A stretch of 64,000 bases of DNA. Source: Eucommia ulmoides (taxonomy: Eukaryota > Streptophyta > Magnoliopsida > Garryales > Eucommiaceae). The translations under genes and the position numbers were made by a program. Numbering within the stretch: the stretch's first letter is position 1; each line of letters opens with the position of its first letter. Positions 26,601-35,541 of this stretch are shown here, piece by piece. Where the stretch lies: positions 46,032,397 to 46,096,396 of the forward strand of contig CM028330.1 of the NCBI GenBank assembly GCA_016647705.1, in the 5' to 3' direction. The notes beneath the pieces are model-generated. The model did no database searches. It had not been told where the DNA came from and saw only the letters and a program-made list of their open reading frames with translations.

Positions 26601-29600
26601 TGTTCCCTTTGATGAAGATTTGGATTATCCCACAAAGCTGGAACAGTCAGCTGAGATTAAATTAGAAAATACTGGGGTAAGTGCCTTGTTTCCTTTTTCC
26701 TTTCCGCTTTTACAAAAAAAATTCCCTGCATAAACAGGTTCTTGTGATAAAATAGTTCAGTTGAGATTTGAGGCGCATAGTCTGGTGTTCACCATTGTTT
26801 TGGGGCATGTAGTGTGATTTTTTTTTGTTTGGACGAGTTCTGTATTACTCTATCCATATATTTGTTTACAATTTGAGCAGTAGATTGTTAGCTGTATTCT
26901 GCCTGTAGTGGTTGTTGCACAGTGATTTCCGTTTTGCCCTCCATGATTTGCTTCATTACCTTTGACAAGCATTATATCTTTCCAAAAAGCAGACTGAAGA
27001 AAGCCCAGATGTTTTAAAAACTTGGTATCCTCCCTTAGAGAAAACTCTATCGTGCTTGTCGAGGTTGTACAATCGTCTAGAGCCAGCTGTCTTTACAGGT
27101 TCTTGTGATAAAATAGTTCAGTTGAGATTTGAGGCACATAGTCTGGTGTTCACCATTGTTTTGAGGCATGTAGTGTGATTTTTTTTGTTTGTACGAGTTT
27201 TGTATTACTCTATCCATATATTTGTTTACAATTTGAGCAGTAGATTGTTAGCTGTATTCTGCCTGTAGTGGTTGTTGCACAGTGATTTCCGTTTTGCCCT
27301 CCATGATTTGCTTCATTACCTTTGACAAGCATTATATCTTTCCAAAAAGCAGACTGAAGAAAGCCCAGATGTTTTTAAAACTTGGTATCCTCCCTTAGAG
27401 AAAACTCTATCGTGCTTGTCGAGGTTGTACAATCGTCTAGAGCCAGCTGTCTTTACAGGTTTGGCACAGGTATTTTCTGTTGCTTTATTTCTTCTCTGGG
27501 GATATGTCAGTATCTATTGCCTCCCGTGATACCTTTGTTATTCAACTGGTTGGTTCGCTGATTCTTTCAGGAAGCGGTGGAAGTTTGCTCTTTGTCCATT
27601 CAAGTAAGTAACACAATACATTCATCTTATCTAGTGGTAACTGTCCTTACGGAGACGAGTCTGCATCTGCTTTTTTTTTATTCATGACTAAGAATTTGAT
27701 AAATGCCCCTGCTTAGTTGAGCATCTTCTTATTTTTATCATATATACCAATAAAAAGTTATTTTTTTAATCTTAATCTTCTACAGAAAGCAAGCAAACTA
27801 GTGGGAAAAAGATCTTCACAAATGGATGGACAACTTTTCCTTATAAAGCACCTCCTTATTTTAAGGGAGCAGGTTACCCATCCTTTCTACTGTTGGTTAA
27901 TATAATCAGCTGATAATTACTAACTTTAGAATTTGGCCTTTTAGATTGCACCATTTGATATCGAATTCTCGGTCACACACAAGGAGCTTGATTTCTCGCA
28001 TTTGCTGGTTAGTAATCTCTCTGAATCTCTCTCTTGTAGTGAGTGATTATGATACAACAACAACAACAAAACTTTTATCCCACTTTTGTGTACAATTCTA
28101 CATTCTGTTTGCACCGTAGAGATCATTTGTACTCTGACATGATTGTATATTTCAGGTTGAAGCCTTCTCTGATTAAGTGCTATATATACTGTTTGCTAAT
28201 ATTAACACGCGCACGCATTTATGTGTGTGGAGTTTAATTGTTTAGATTCTATCTATTTTCTTCTGCTTAAGCTTCTAGTTTGTTTACTTTATTCAGTGCT
28301 TCTGGGAGTCTTTTTATCCTCTGTTAATGCTGAAAGCTCAACTCGATCCAAATTAAACTAAAAGCCGTATCTAATTATATTGAAATTCTTCTATTTTAAA
28401 GACCTTGTGGTTAGTGCAATATATAGATGAAAATTCTTTCTTTTCCTCGGTAATCAGGGACAAAAAACAACTAATCATAGGGCTTAGGGGGATAGAAGAG
28501 TGTTCGGACATAAAAACATATAGAACGATTTGCTCTATACCTGAAATCTTGAAAGAAAAAAAAAAAAAAAAAAATCCTTGGGCTCCTTACTCTAGCAAAA
28601 TTATCATGTTGACAAAGGGATGCGGCTTTTTTCGTCTCTGATTTTTCTTTTGTTTTCCCACTGATACCTTGATTTGGGAAGTTAATTGGCCAAGTCCTTA
28701 AGAGTGCTTCAGCTTATCAGGAAAGTCAGAAACCTGTTTTCTGATCTTTGAGTTTTAGGATTTCATTCAAATCACAGTCTGTTTGGTTTGTGCAGCTACA
28801 AAACAGTTTATGAAAATTCTGAAAACAGAAAAAACTTATTTTAAAATTTCTTTAAAGGAGGAACAACAAGAAGAATGAAAATTATGTGATTGGTTGAAAA
28901 TTATGGAAAGTGTGAGATTAGGTTGCGTTTGGGTAAGGGATTTCATAAATCCAAGAGATTTGTGAAATGAAGGGATTTCAAAATCTTGGATTTTGAAATC
29001 CTTTCATTTCACAAATCCGTTGTTTGGATAATTGTTTGAACTGAAGTATTTAGATAAAAAAAAAAAATTATTGTATTTTTCATCCCACTTTCGAAAAACA
29101 AAAAAAAAAAAAAAAAAAAAGAAGAAGAAAAGGAAGGAAAGAAACAGAGATGAACAATCGATTTCGTCGATGAACAAACGAAGTTGACAATGATGCACAA
29201 ATCGAACAAATCCGAGAACGAATCCAAGAACAAATCGAAGGAAATCGTAAACGAATGAAATCGAAATCGTTTGTTTTTTATTTCGAACAAATCCAAGAAC
29301 AAATCGAACGAAATCGTAAACAAATGAATTGAACGAAATCGAAATCGTTCGTTTTTTATTTCGAACATATCCAAGAACGAATCGAACGAAATCGAAATCG
29401 TTCTTTTTTTATTTTGAACGAATCGAACCATATCGTAAACGAACAAATCGAACGAAATCGAAATCGTTCGTTTTTTATTTCGAAAAAATCCAAGAACAAA
29501 TCTGACGAAATCATAAACGAACAAATCGAACAAATCCAAGAACAAATCGAACGAAATCGATTTCGTTTTTAAAATCGTTTTTGAGATCGACGAACCTTAG

Positions 29601-30647
29601 CTCGACGACGGAGACGAAGAAGACAACGACAGCGGCGACCAAGAAGCAGACGACGACGGATGAAGGTGGTCATCTGCGAAGGAGCGAACTGAAGAACGAA
29701 AAGAGAACGAAGAAGGAAGAACAAACGGATTTGGCAAATTCAGCCTCTCTCAAAAGGATTTTCAAATCCTTCCTTTCACTCCTAAAAGAATTTGACAAAT
29801 CCCTCCATCCCTTACCCAAACAAAGGATTTTTCAAAAGAGGATTTTGAAATCCCTCCCCCAAATGAAATCCCTCCTACAAATACCTTATCCAAACACAAG
29901 GTTAGAGAATTTTTTTGAAGACAATCTTATTCGTAATGAATTAAAAAAAATTAAAACTAGACGTAATGTGATTTATTGAAAATTATGGAAAATGTGAGAT
30001 TAGAGAAAGGAGGAACGACAACAAAGTCTTTGTCCTACCTAGGTAAGGTTTGCTACATGAATCCGCTTGCACCATTAAGATTGTTCTAGGGTCATCCCCC
30101 TCGTTAAGTTCAAAGTCATCGATCATTCCTAATTGACTCTTTCCAAGTTTCCTTCGGCCTAACCTTCCCTCTTATATCACCATCAACTTAAATTAAATTA
30201 CATTTTCTAACCGGTGCTTCTGCAAGTCTTCTATGCATGTCTAAACTATCTTAATCCACAATGAGCGATATCCCTAGCCTCTCTCTAATTATCTAATTCC
30301 TAAGTTTTTCCATTCTTGTCTTACTACTCATTCACCTTAACATTCTCTTCTCTACTACACTTACTATCTTTATAGAAAATTGAACTTCATTGAATTACAA
30401 ATAAAAGGAGAATAATAGAAGTGGAGGTGATTTGATTGATTTGGAATTGTAGAAAATTGTTTTACAGAATAGTCTTTTAATCATGTTGAAAAAAAGCTGA
30501 AACCATATGAGTTGTTTTATTTTTATTTTTTTAAAAAAATTAAAAAATTGTTTTCTAAAGCAAAACCAAACACCTTTGACGATTTAATGAAGGTGACATG
30601 TACTGTAAATTTTAATTTTTTTCTTTTGTATTGTTACCTCTGTATTG

Positions 30648-30683
<36 letters not shown>

Positions 30684-33600
30684 TACAAGTGTTTCATTGC
30701 AATTTGGTTTTTAGTAAGAGATTTTTATACTTCTTCATGTGAGTAGATATAGTTTCTTCGTTTTATTCTCTCATGAAATTGATATCTTATTTGCAGAATG
30801 TTACAAAATTGAATCAAAAACAAAACAAGAATATTAGAAGTGGAGGTGATGTGATTGATTGGGAATTGTAGAAATTGTTTTGCAGAAGTCTTCTAAAATA
30901 TGTTCTTTTTTTATTTATAAGTGTTGTATTGCAATTTGTTGGTCAGTGGGAGATGTTTATACTTCATCATGTGAGGAGATATGGTTTCTTCTTTTTTTTT
31001 TCTGATGAAATTTATTTCTTATTTGCATTAATATTGCATACCAGGAGCATCTGAGACGGATTCTTAGAGGTCAGTCATCATTATTTGATTGGTCAAGATC
31101 AACTTCTTTGGCAAGAACACTATCTCCCCGAGTTTTGGAAAGTCAAATAGATGCCAAGAAGGTTAGTTTTTACTAGCGAGATTTACTCTGCTGAATGACT
31201 CTGGCAATTTGCTTTGGTTAAAGTGGCCAACTTTGAACGCAGTTAGGTTAACTAAGGAAATCGGTGGATAATACATAGATGAGATTTGAAGCTATTTTTG
31301 GAGATATGAAAATAATTGTTTCGAGCTAGATAACACTAAGGGTATCAACATCCGAAGTGGTATACATGCTGAGTATTAATGAAAAGGCATACACACTCTA
31401 CATGAATATAATGAAGTAATATGCATTGTGTAACTTGGGATTGATTACAGTAGATCAGTCGAGTTTCATGTAGGGTTTAGTTAGTGTTCACTAAGAGAAG
31501 GAAAAGATTTGGCGTTCATTCTTAAATTTTGACTTGTGTAGAAATGATTTGACTGAATACTTCTCTACATTCCTTTTCTTGTTCTACGCCATTCACATTT
31601 GACATTAGTATGAAGAATGAAAATAAGGCAGGAACTAACGGTAATAATTTTGGAGGGAAACATTAAAACGAAAGGGTTTAAAATTAGGACTCATAGTTGG
31701 AATCTAATCTTACTAATAACAGAAATAGGGACCAAGGCCATTATATTTATGGACCAGAAGATGCCTACAAGTATGCAATTTGTTGACTGAGCTGATTATC
31801 CATTACTAGGTAGGAGAGCTGGGGATATAACTAGTAGTATTAACTATAGAGGTAATTAAGAAAGATATGAAATCTATTCACCTTTTAACATATTACCCTT
31901 GATAGAGCTGAATGGCAAAATCAACTAAAATGTAGCCTAACCAAGTAGTTTGGATAAAAGTTCTGTTAATTGATTGCTTTAGTTTCATGGTTTTCGTGCA
32001 GTGCGTAAGCATTGTTATGAAAGGCGCGCCTACTTTGGCACCTAGGCCCAAGGCCTCAACAAGTCCCAATTTTGGTGCCTTGCTTATTCCAAGGCTTGGC
32101 TCTTTCAGTAAGGCACACATGCCTTATGTGCCTACGCTCATGGAGTAACCCGAAAGAGTTGCCTTGTTAATATTACTTGCATAGTTGCATCTTATGGTGT
32201 AAACTTAAATCCCATAAGAAGTCATGACATTTTAATGTTTGTAATGCATTAAAATATGTATTTAACTGTTTTCTTTTACTGATAATGGTGGATTAGTACA
32301 ATGAAATATTGTAATTTAATTTACATTTTAAGTTATCAGGGAAGTCTTTTTTTTACAGTAAAGGTAGAAGTTTAGTACAATTAATGATTCTATTTTGGGG
32401 ATTCATTTGAATTTGTTGGATTTTTATTGCTGTGCGTGATTTGAATTTTTTGATTGCATAATTTGTTTCATTGAATAATTTGTTCAATCTTGTAATTCTT
32501 CAATCAAAATTTTTTAAATCGTTCAGAATGTTTGATGGTTAATGTGTTCATGTGTAAAAGTTCCCTGTATATAGGCTGTTATTAGTTAGTCATTAAAATA
32601 CAAGTCATAATTTAAATATTTTATAAATATTCATAATAACACACATCTCACCTTGGGCCATGAATCTTGAATAACAATGGGCTTAAGGGATTTATCCATT
32701 TAAGATCAGATCTCTTTTGCCCTTTACCTTTGCTGGGTTGTGACTTGTTACCCATTAGTGCTCTATAATAATATTTTTTCATCAAAAAGTGGGAAATGGT
32801 TTGGAAAGAAGGCTGATATTGCGCAACCACCATTACTATGCTGTCTGTCGGGTTTATAAATCTCTCTCTTTGCATGTGTATTGAAGGCTACATTTATCTA
32901 TGCCCAACATTAGTATCTCCCAGCGCAAGCTAAGGATAGTATGTTTTTCCTCTCTCTGACCTTGCGGCTTACTGAGCCATTTTGGGTGAGTTTTTGGAGG
33001 GAAACAAATATTTTCTCATTTTCCTCCTGTCTACCTAAAACTTGAACACTCAAGTGATAGTTGATATTTGCATTTTTTGCTTTGTGGATATGCACTGGCA
33101 TTCCATGCCACTGATGGTGTAATATGTGGCTGAGAAATTATTTACCTTCAGGAACTGGAGAAAAGCCTCAAAGCTACTTGTGAAGAGTTCATTATGTCCG
33201 TCACCAAGCTAGTCGTTGATCCCATGCTTTCCTTTGCCACTAAGGTTTGTGATTTTTGGATCCAGTGATTTTGTTGATGAAGTATTACTGATTCTTTTGT
33301 TTTTTTAAATCTCGGAAGTCAGATCAGGTGATAACTTCAGGGGAAACATGCTAAGTGAAAATCTTTTGCAGGACATGATAACCTTAAAGAAATTTTAGTC
33401 AAATGAAAACTGTATTACTATTATAGGATAGAATAAATGTGTTAAAAGTTAAAAGTAAAACCATGAAAAACCTGCCAGTATCATTTTCTTACCCAGCTGG
33501 TGCATAAAATAATGGAATTTTTTTTGAAAAATCCTTAAAAATCATTGGCTTACCTTTTTTGTCCCCATTTTTTTGCTTTCTATTTTTTAGTGTTCCGAAT

Positions 33601-35541
33601 AAGCTTTTAATCATTCAGAATAAGTTTTTACTCATTCTATTAATATCATGTAGTTGTTTGATCTATATATTTGTCCTTGAGTGAATATCAACTAGTCGTT
33701 GAATCTATCCAGTTGTTATCAATTAGGGTTAAAAAATAACTTGCTCTAAAAACTGGACAAATTTTTTTCAAGATATTAAATAGACTATGTAATAAGAACC
33801 CTTGAAAGAAAACTCTTGGGAATTTCGTTAACTATGAAGGCATATATATTTCACAGATTCATCTTTTGTTTCCTTTACGGGACAGTTCTATCATCATGTA
33901 GTACTAAAAATGTTTTTAAAAATTTAGATCTCAATTTTTTTCCTGAAGGTGACAGCTGTTAAAGTTGCATTATCCTCGGGTAGTCACAATGATAAGGTAG
34001 AGTCAAATTTGGCTAAAAGACTCAAGGATCAAGCTTTTGCCACACCAGACAAGGTCGCTGAACTCGTTCAGAAGGTATGTCCTGTTAATTTTAACTAGTT
34101 AGTTCCTTTTCTTTTTCTTTTTAAAATAAGCAGCTGCTTGTTACTAGTTAGCCAAACTGAAAGTTTAAAAAAAAAAAAGAAGAAGAAGAAGAAGAAGAAG
34201 AAGAAGAAACTGCTTGTTATTCGGGCTAATTCTAGCATAGAGCATGTGTCATCAATGACCAATGAGAAACTTCTGCATTTCTCCTAGGATTTCTAGATGA
34301 TGTCTTCATGTAATATGCTGAATGCTGCTTACAACATCTTGTGAGTAATAAAGTAGATACAGACTGTTGATGCTTTCCTTTTTGGGGGGTTTGAGGAGGT
34401 GGGGGTGGGTTCAAACTTTGAAACATCATGCATGTATGTACTATATTTTCTTGCTTATTGTTGGCCATCTTTGAAACAGGTCACTGTGGCTATTGAACAA
34501 GAGTTGCCAGGAGTGATGGCAAAGATGAAACTCTATCTGCAGAACCCATCAACACGTGCAATACTTTTTAAACCGATAAAGTAAGATATGAGCTGCACTA
34601 AGCACACCTGATTTTGTACTTCCACACAAAATATCTCTGGCTGATTAATCCTGTTAGCATTCAGGAAGTGATGTTATAATGTCTTATTGTTTATTTCTCT
34701 CTTGTTTTTGTGTTTCCTTTTCCCTTTGTCCTTTCGCTTCCCTCGCACTCGGGGTGGAGTAACTTATTGATTCTTACAATTAAAAAATTATTTTTTAGAA
34801 GCGAAGCCGGAAGCACCATGCTTCCCTCTGTTTGAATTAACATGCTTTTAAAGCCATCATTGGTGAAGTGCACACAAGTACATCTAGTGGGTGCAGAAAA
34901 TATGCATTGCAACCGTGATATCGACTAGTCACATATTTCTCTTGTATTCATGTGGATCCCAAGTGGGACCCACATGCATGAAGGAGTCATTTCACTGGAT
35001 GGTGATACTGCTAACGTGGCATCACCATTCACTGCCATATGTGTCGCACTGATTTCTTTGCAAATTTTTTGTGCAAGATGTTAGTTTGCCTATCATATAT
35101 ATATATATGTATGGTAAGGTGTGTTCGGGCCAATTTACGTGCACCTCTACTGATTACCTCCCCGGGCGTTCTTAAGAGTGCAACCTCCATCTGTCTGGTG
35201 CATTCAAGATTAGATTCAAGATTTAATTCTTGGAGTGCTCCAAGGAGAATCGAACCTTGGTTGATGTTAGTTTGCCTCTGGTGACATGCTCTTACACAAA
35301 CATTATTTGAACTTGTGGGATTTATTCTCTCGTCATAGCAATTTACTTTTGGTGCTAGAAGCCACTAAATATGGTTGATAGTAATCTGGATTCTTTTGTA
35401 TTATTATGCAGGACTAATATTGTTGAGGCACATATTCAAGTACAATCTCTACTGAAATCTGAGTACTCAACCGAAGAGATAGAAAGCATTGGCTTGGTTT
35501 CCATAGAAGGTCTAGAGGCACAACTCGACAGCCTTCTTTAG
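2641..35541 (+). CDS. COG3: Conserved oligomeric Golgi complex subunit 3, complete, 25 coding exons
   Basis: COG3 is a lobe A subunit of the eight-subunit COG tether, which captures retrograde vesicles at Golgi cisternae. Exons: 2641-2721, 4619-4702, 4793-4900, 11848-11892, 11972-12046, 12174-12269, 12763-12840, 16386-16471, 16961-17027, 17144-17206, 21313-21414, 21615-21719, 21855-21947, 24046-24134, 25662-25881, 26590-26676, 27353-27469, 27571-27603, 27786-27872, 27945-28007, 31045-31161, 33152-33244, 33949-34074, 34480-34580, 35412-35541. All joins keep frame and have GT-AG borders, giving about 781 residues, close to the roughly 780 I recall for Arabidopsis COG3. The Sec34-type N-terminal domain should span about residues 95-245, beginning near [10 protein letters not shown]. 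Later plant-conserved blocks include [39 protein letters not shown]-like exon 17, [15 protein letters not shown] and ILFKPIKTNIVEAH. No signal peptide or membrane segment is seen, as expected for a peripheral cytosolic protein. The start is [13 protein letters not shown], just after a likely 5'-leader splice acceptor. Exon 17 is tandemly duplicated; the downstream copy is used here. Identification is from memory of the family, not a search. Confidence 0.96.
3014..3664. mobile_element. hAT-type non-autonomous DNA transposon in COG3 intron 1
   Basis: The ends are CATAGTTGTCAATGG and the inverse TGACAACTATG. The flanking 8-mers ATTAAGGT (3006-3013) and GCTAAGGT (3665-3672) match at 6 of 8 positions, as an old hAT target duplication. 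The interior is AT-rich and noncoding. The same termini occur on the element at 22370-23601. Confidence 0.75.
4911..4981. repeat. Short tandem duplication (about 39 bp unit)
   Basis: The sequence GTTCTTGTACTATCC...AATCATGA occurs twice in a row just after the exon 3 donor of COG3. Confidence 0.7.
5177..5650 (+). mobile_element. RTE-clade LINE fragment (endonuclease-RT linker region)
   Basis: Broken reading frames give [18 protein letters not shown], then [14 protein letters not shown] and [11 protein letters not shown]. This order is typical of plant RTE LINE ORF2 between the endonuclease and reverse transcriptase. The first part is duplicated in tandem (5177-5287 and 5288 to about 5394). 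It is truncated at both ends and lies in COG3 intron 3. Confidence 0.7.
5660..6560. other. Intron 3 DNA with a pan-plant repeat-like segment
   Basis: A GGACACACGACATGGACAC-type segment near 5690-5770 resembles a dispersed repeat also hinted at 49520-49600. The rest is AT-rich with no coding signal that I can support. Confidence 0.3.
6575..6750. other. Possible organelle-derived (mitochondrial-like) insert
   Basis: Base composition shifts to a balanced, purine-rich style (GGGGGCTTCCGCGGACGATTC, CTTTCGGGAAGGGAGG) typical of plant mitochondrial intergenic DNA and unlike its AT-rich neighbours. No gene is recognised in it. Confidence 0.3.
7117..9422 (-). mobile_element. LTR-gag-LTR retroelement fossil (TR-GAG-like, Ty3/gypsy-type gag)
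   Basis: Two direct repeats (7117-7499 and about 9025-9422) flank a gag-only interior on the - strand. The repeat ends are inverse TGATAGA/TCTATCA. A tRNA-iMet primer-binding site (TGGTATCAAGAGC) adjoins the 9025 repeat, and a purine-rich tract adjoins the 7499 repeat. No reverse transcriptase, integrase or protease is seen, so it is a non-autonomous gag-bearing type. It is broken in a few places and of moderate age, judged by repeat divergence. It lies in COG3 intron 3, antisense to the gene. Confidence 0.8.
7558..8990 (-). pseudogene. Fossil retrotransposon gag
   Basis: The N-terminal part begins [13 protein letters not shown] with a heptad-like repeat of EKSVGSL units. Next comes a retrotransposon gag domain ([36 protein letters not shown]). 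The C-terminal part carries a zinc-knuckle-like [16 protein letters not shown]. Gene is broken; no pol follows. Confidence 0.75.
9428..9788 (-). mobile_element. Extra related LTR with primer-binding site
   Basis: A third, more diverged copy of the same LTR (9442-9788, ending GGTCTATCA) is joined to its own TGGTATCAGAGC site at 9428-9439. It abuts the gag element, so two related copies are stacked here. Confidence 0.7.
9870..11760 (+). mobile_element. Copia-type LTR retrotransposon 3' end fossil, interrupted
   Basis: The end of a Copia RNase H region is readable ([33 protein letters not shown]). An LTR-like sequence begins near 10190 (TGTTGGATAAAA) and resumes after 11510 with a TATA-like CTATAAATATGG at about 11649. 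A foreign segment sits between about 10760 and 11500. It is broken and old. Confidence 0.6.
10760..11500 (+). mobile_element. Probable solo LTR of another retroelement inside the Copia fossil
   Basis: This GC-richer block has a TATA-like CTATAAATACCAG at about 11215, then a TCTCTCTGAGCTC leader and CT-rich tail, as in LTR promoters. No coding region is seen and the exact ends were not fixed. Confidence 0.45.
14101..14275. repeat. Degenerate tandem repeat, about 45-bp unit
   Basis: Variants of TTGTGAAATTTGCTGTG followed by a T-rich run recur three to four times. Age appears old because units differ widely. Confidence 0.6.
14484..14571. repeat. 44-bp tandem duplication
   Basis: Two nearly identical units start TACATGTTTTGAGCC and contain TTCTGGATCTGATTACTG. 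Confidence 0.85.
16633..16802. mobile_element. Foldback MITE in COG3 intron 8
   Basis: The left arm GAAAAACAGTTTTATGTGTT pairs with the right-arm inverse of AACATAAAACTGTTTTC, giving a hairpin about 170 bp long. The outer end AGTCTGTTTTGTTTGC (reverse strand) is also seen as GTCTGTTTGGTTTGTG at 28779. The superfamily is not certain. Confidence 0.55.
17932..18870 (+). mobile_element. Miniature LTR retroelement (TRIM) fossil in COG3 intron 10
   Basis: Diverged direct repeats (17932-18143 and 18709-18870) both start TGTTGAAA and share GTGATTTTCTTCTTTATTTAG-like cores. A primer-binding-like GGTATTAGAGCC follows the first repeat, and a purine tract (AACTTGAGGGCCAG) precedes the second. The 565-bp interior has no gag or pol. 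An exact 5-bp target duplication AGAAT flanks it (17927-17931 and 18871-18875). It is old; the ends look whole. Confidence 0.8.
19157..20518 (-). mobile_element. Short Copia-type LTR retroelement fossil in COG3 intron 10
   Basis: LTRs of about 150 bp (19157-19308 and 20371-20518) end TGTT/AACA. On the - strand the primer-binding site TGGTATTAGAGCAG adjoins the 20371 repeat and a purine tract CTTGAGGCGGAG adjoins the 19308 repeat. The interior retains only the end of Copia reverse transcriptase and RNase H ([43 protein letters not shown]). Flanks ATACT/ATACC look like an old 5-bp target duplication. It is broken in several places. Confidence 0.82.
22370..23601 (+). mobile_element. hAT-superfamily DNA transposon, internally deleted, in COG3 intron 13
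   Basis: Terminal inverted repeats are CATAGTTGTCAAAG and CTTTAACAACTATG. An exact 8-bp target duplication GATTAGTG lies at 22362-22369 and 23602-23609. GC-rich subterminal arms repeat GCGCCTAGG-like motifs. Inside, CT/TCG-rich leader-like DNA (22660-22910) is followed by AT-rich DNA and a short reading frame ending [17 protein letters not shown] before a stop at about 23301. That resembles the acidic tail of plant hAT transposases. The rest of the transposase is absent, so it is non-autonomous. Confidence 0.9.
26734..27454 (+). repeat. Two tandem 360-bp units duplicating COG3 exon 17 and upstream intron
   Basis: Unit 1 is 26734-27094 and unit 2 is 27095-27454. Each begins with ACAGGTT, and the same 7 bases recur at 27455, so the junction looks like microhomology between intron 16 and exon 17. 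I count about five substitutions and one T-run length change between units, so they are diverged and not a plain assembly echo. Each unit carries intron sequence, the branch and acceptor region, and all but the last 11 bases of exon 17. Confidence 0.95.
26993..27098 (+). pseudogene. Extra upstream copy of COG3 exon 17 (likely skipped or poison exon)
   Basis: This copy has the same acceptor as the real exon 17 and an accidental donor at 27099 (ACAG/gttctt). Spliced there it is 106 nt, not a multiple of three. Joined to the downstream copy, the reading frame hits TGA almost at once (ACA GAC TGA). Joined directly to exon 18 it is also out of frame. It encodes DVLKTW, while the downstream copy has DVFKTW, which matches what I remember of Arabidopsis COG3. 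So the downstream copy is probably the functional exon. Whether this copy is ever included is unknown. Confidence 0.8.
28054..28092 (-). mobile_element. RTE LINE 3' tail remnant
   Basis: On the - strand it reads GTGGGATAAAAGTTTTG then (TTG)n, the same ending as the RTE piece at 62521-62996. Confidence 0.6.
28921..29901. mobile_element. PIF/Harbinger-type non-autonomous element
   Basis: The ends GGTTGCGTTTGGGTAAGG and inverse CCTTATCCAAACACAAGG are flanked by TTA on both sides (28918-28920, 29902-29904), the signature of this superfamily. Arms carry repeated GGATTTCAAAATC/ATTTTGAAATCC palindromes. The centre is a tandem array of TCGAACGAAATCG sequences. No transposase is seen; long open frames here come from the repeats and purine bias. 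Confidence 0.8.
29205..29575. repeat. Minisatellite inside the Harbinger element
   Basis: About five units of roughly 65-70 bp contain GAACAAATCGAACGAAATCG and GAAATCGTTCGTTTTTTATT-like blocks, with gaps and variation between units. Confidence 0.75.
30014..30375 (-). mobile_element. RTE-clade LINE 3' end
   Basis: On the - strand, [13 protein letters not shown] (RTE ORF2 C-terminus) is followed by ATTCATGTAGCAAACC and ends in a TTTGTTGTCGTT tail. It matches the family member at 62521-62996 (HRRLIEAPVRKCD). 5'-truncated and broken. Confidence 0.75.
32000..32170. mobile_element. hAT-like terminal fragment in COG3 intron 21
   Basis: The sequence ATTGTTATGAAAGGCGCGCC with following GGCACCTAGGC and AAGGCCTCAACAAG repeats resembles the subterminal arms of the hAT element at 22370. 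The other end was not located. Confidence 0.4.
34167..34209. repeat. GAA microsatellite
   Basis: About eleven AAG/GAA units follow an A-run in COG3 intron 23. Confidence 0.95.
35112..35265 (-). mobile_element. Possible tRNA-derived SINE
   Basis: On the - strand the segment begins GGTTCGATTCTCCTTGGAG, resembling a Pol III B box. On the + strand GGTGTGTTCGGGCCAATTT and GTGCACCTCTACTGATTAC resemble a widespread plant SINE. Only the family resemblance is seen; the target duplication was not fixed. In COG3 intron 24. Confidence 0.4.

Larger units (their letters stand above)
28779..30575. mobile_element. Possible older DNA transposon hosting the Harbinger insertion
   Basis: GTCTGTTTGGTTTGTGCA at the left and AAAGCAAAACCAAACACC at the right are roughly inverse, with homopolymer-rich inner arms. 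The target duplication was not established. Confidence 0.35.
28008..31044 (+). other. COG3 intron 20, a transposon cluster
   Basis: It holds an RTE tail, a possible older DNA transposon starting near 28779, a Harbinger element and a longer RTE 3' end. A TA microsatellite lies at about 30651-30679. A sequence GGAGGTGATGTGATTGATTGGGAATTGTAG-like pair recurs at about 30421 and 30840. Confidence 0.6.

Noticed and set aside
29009-29545. 178-codon FDLF-rich open frame on the - strand
   Set aside because: It is translated minisatellite and poly-T inside a Harbinger element; no family resemblance.
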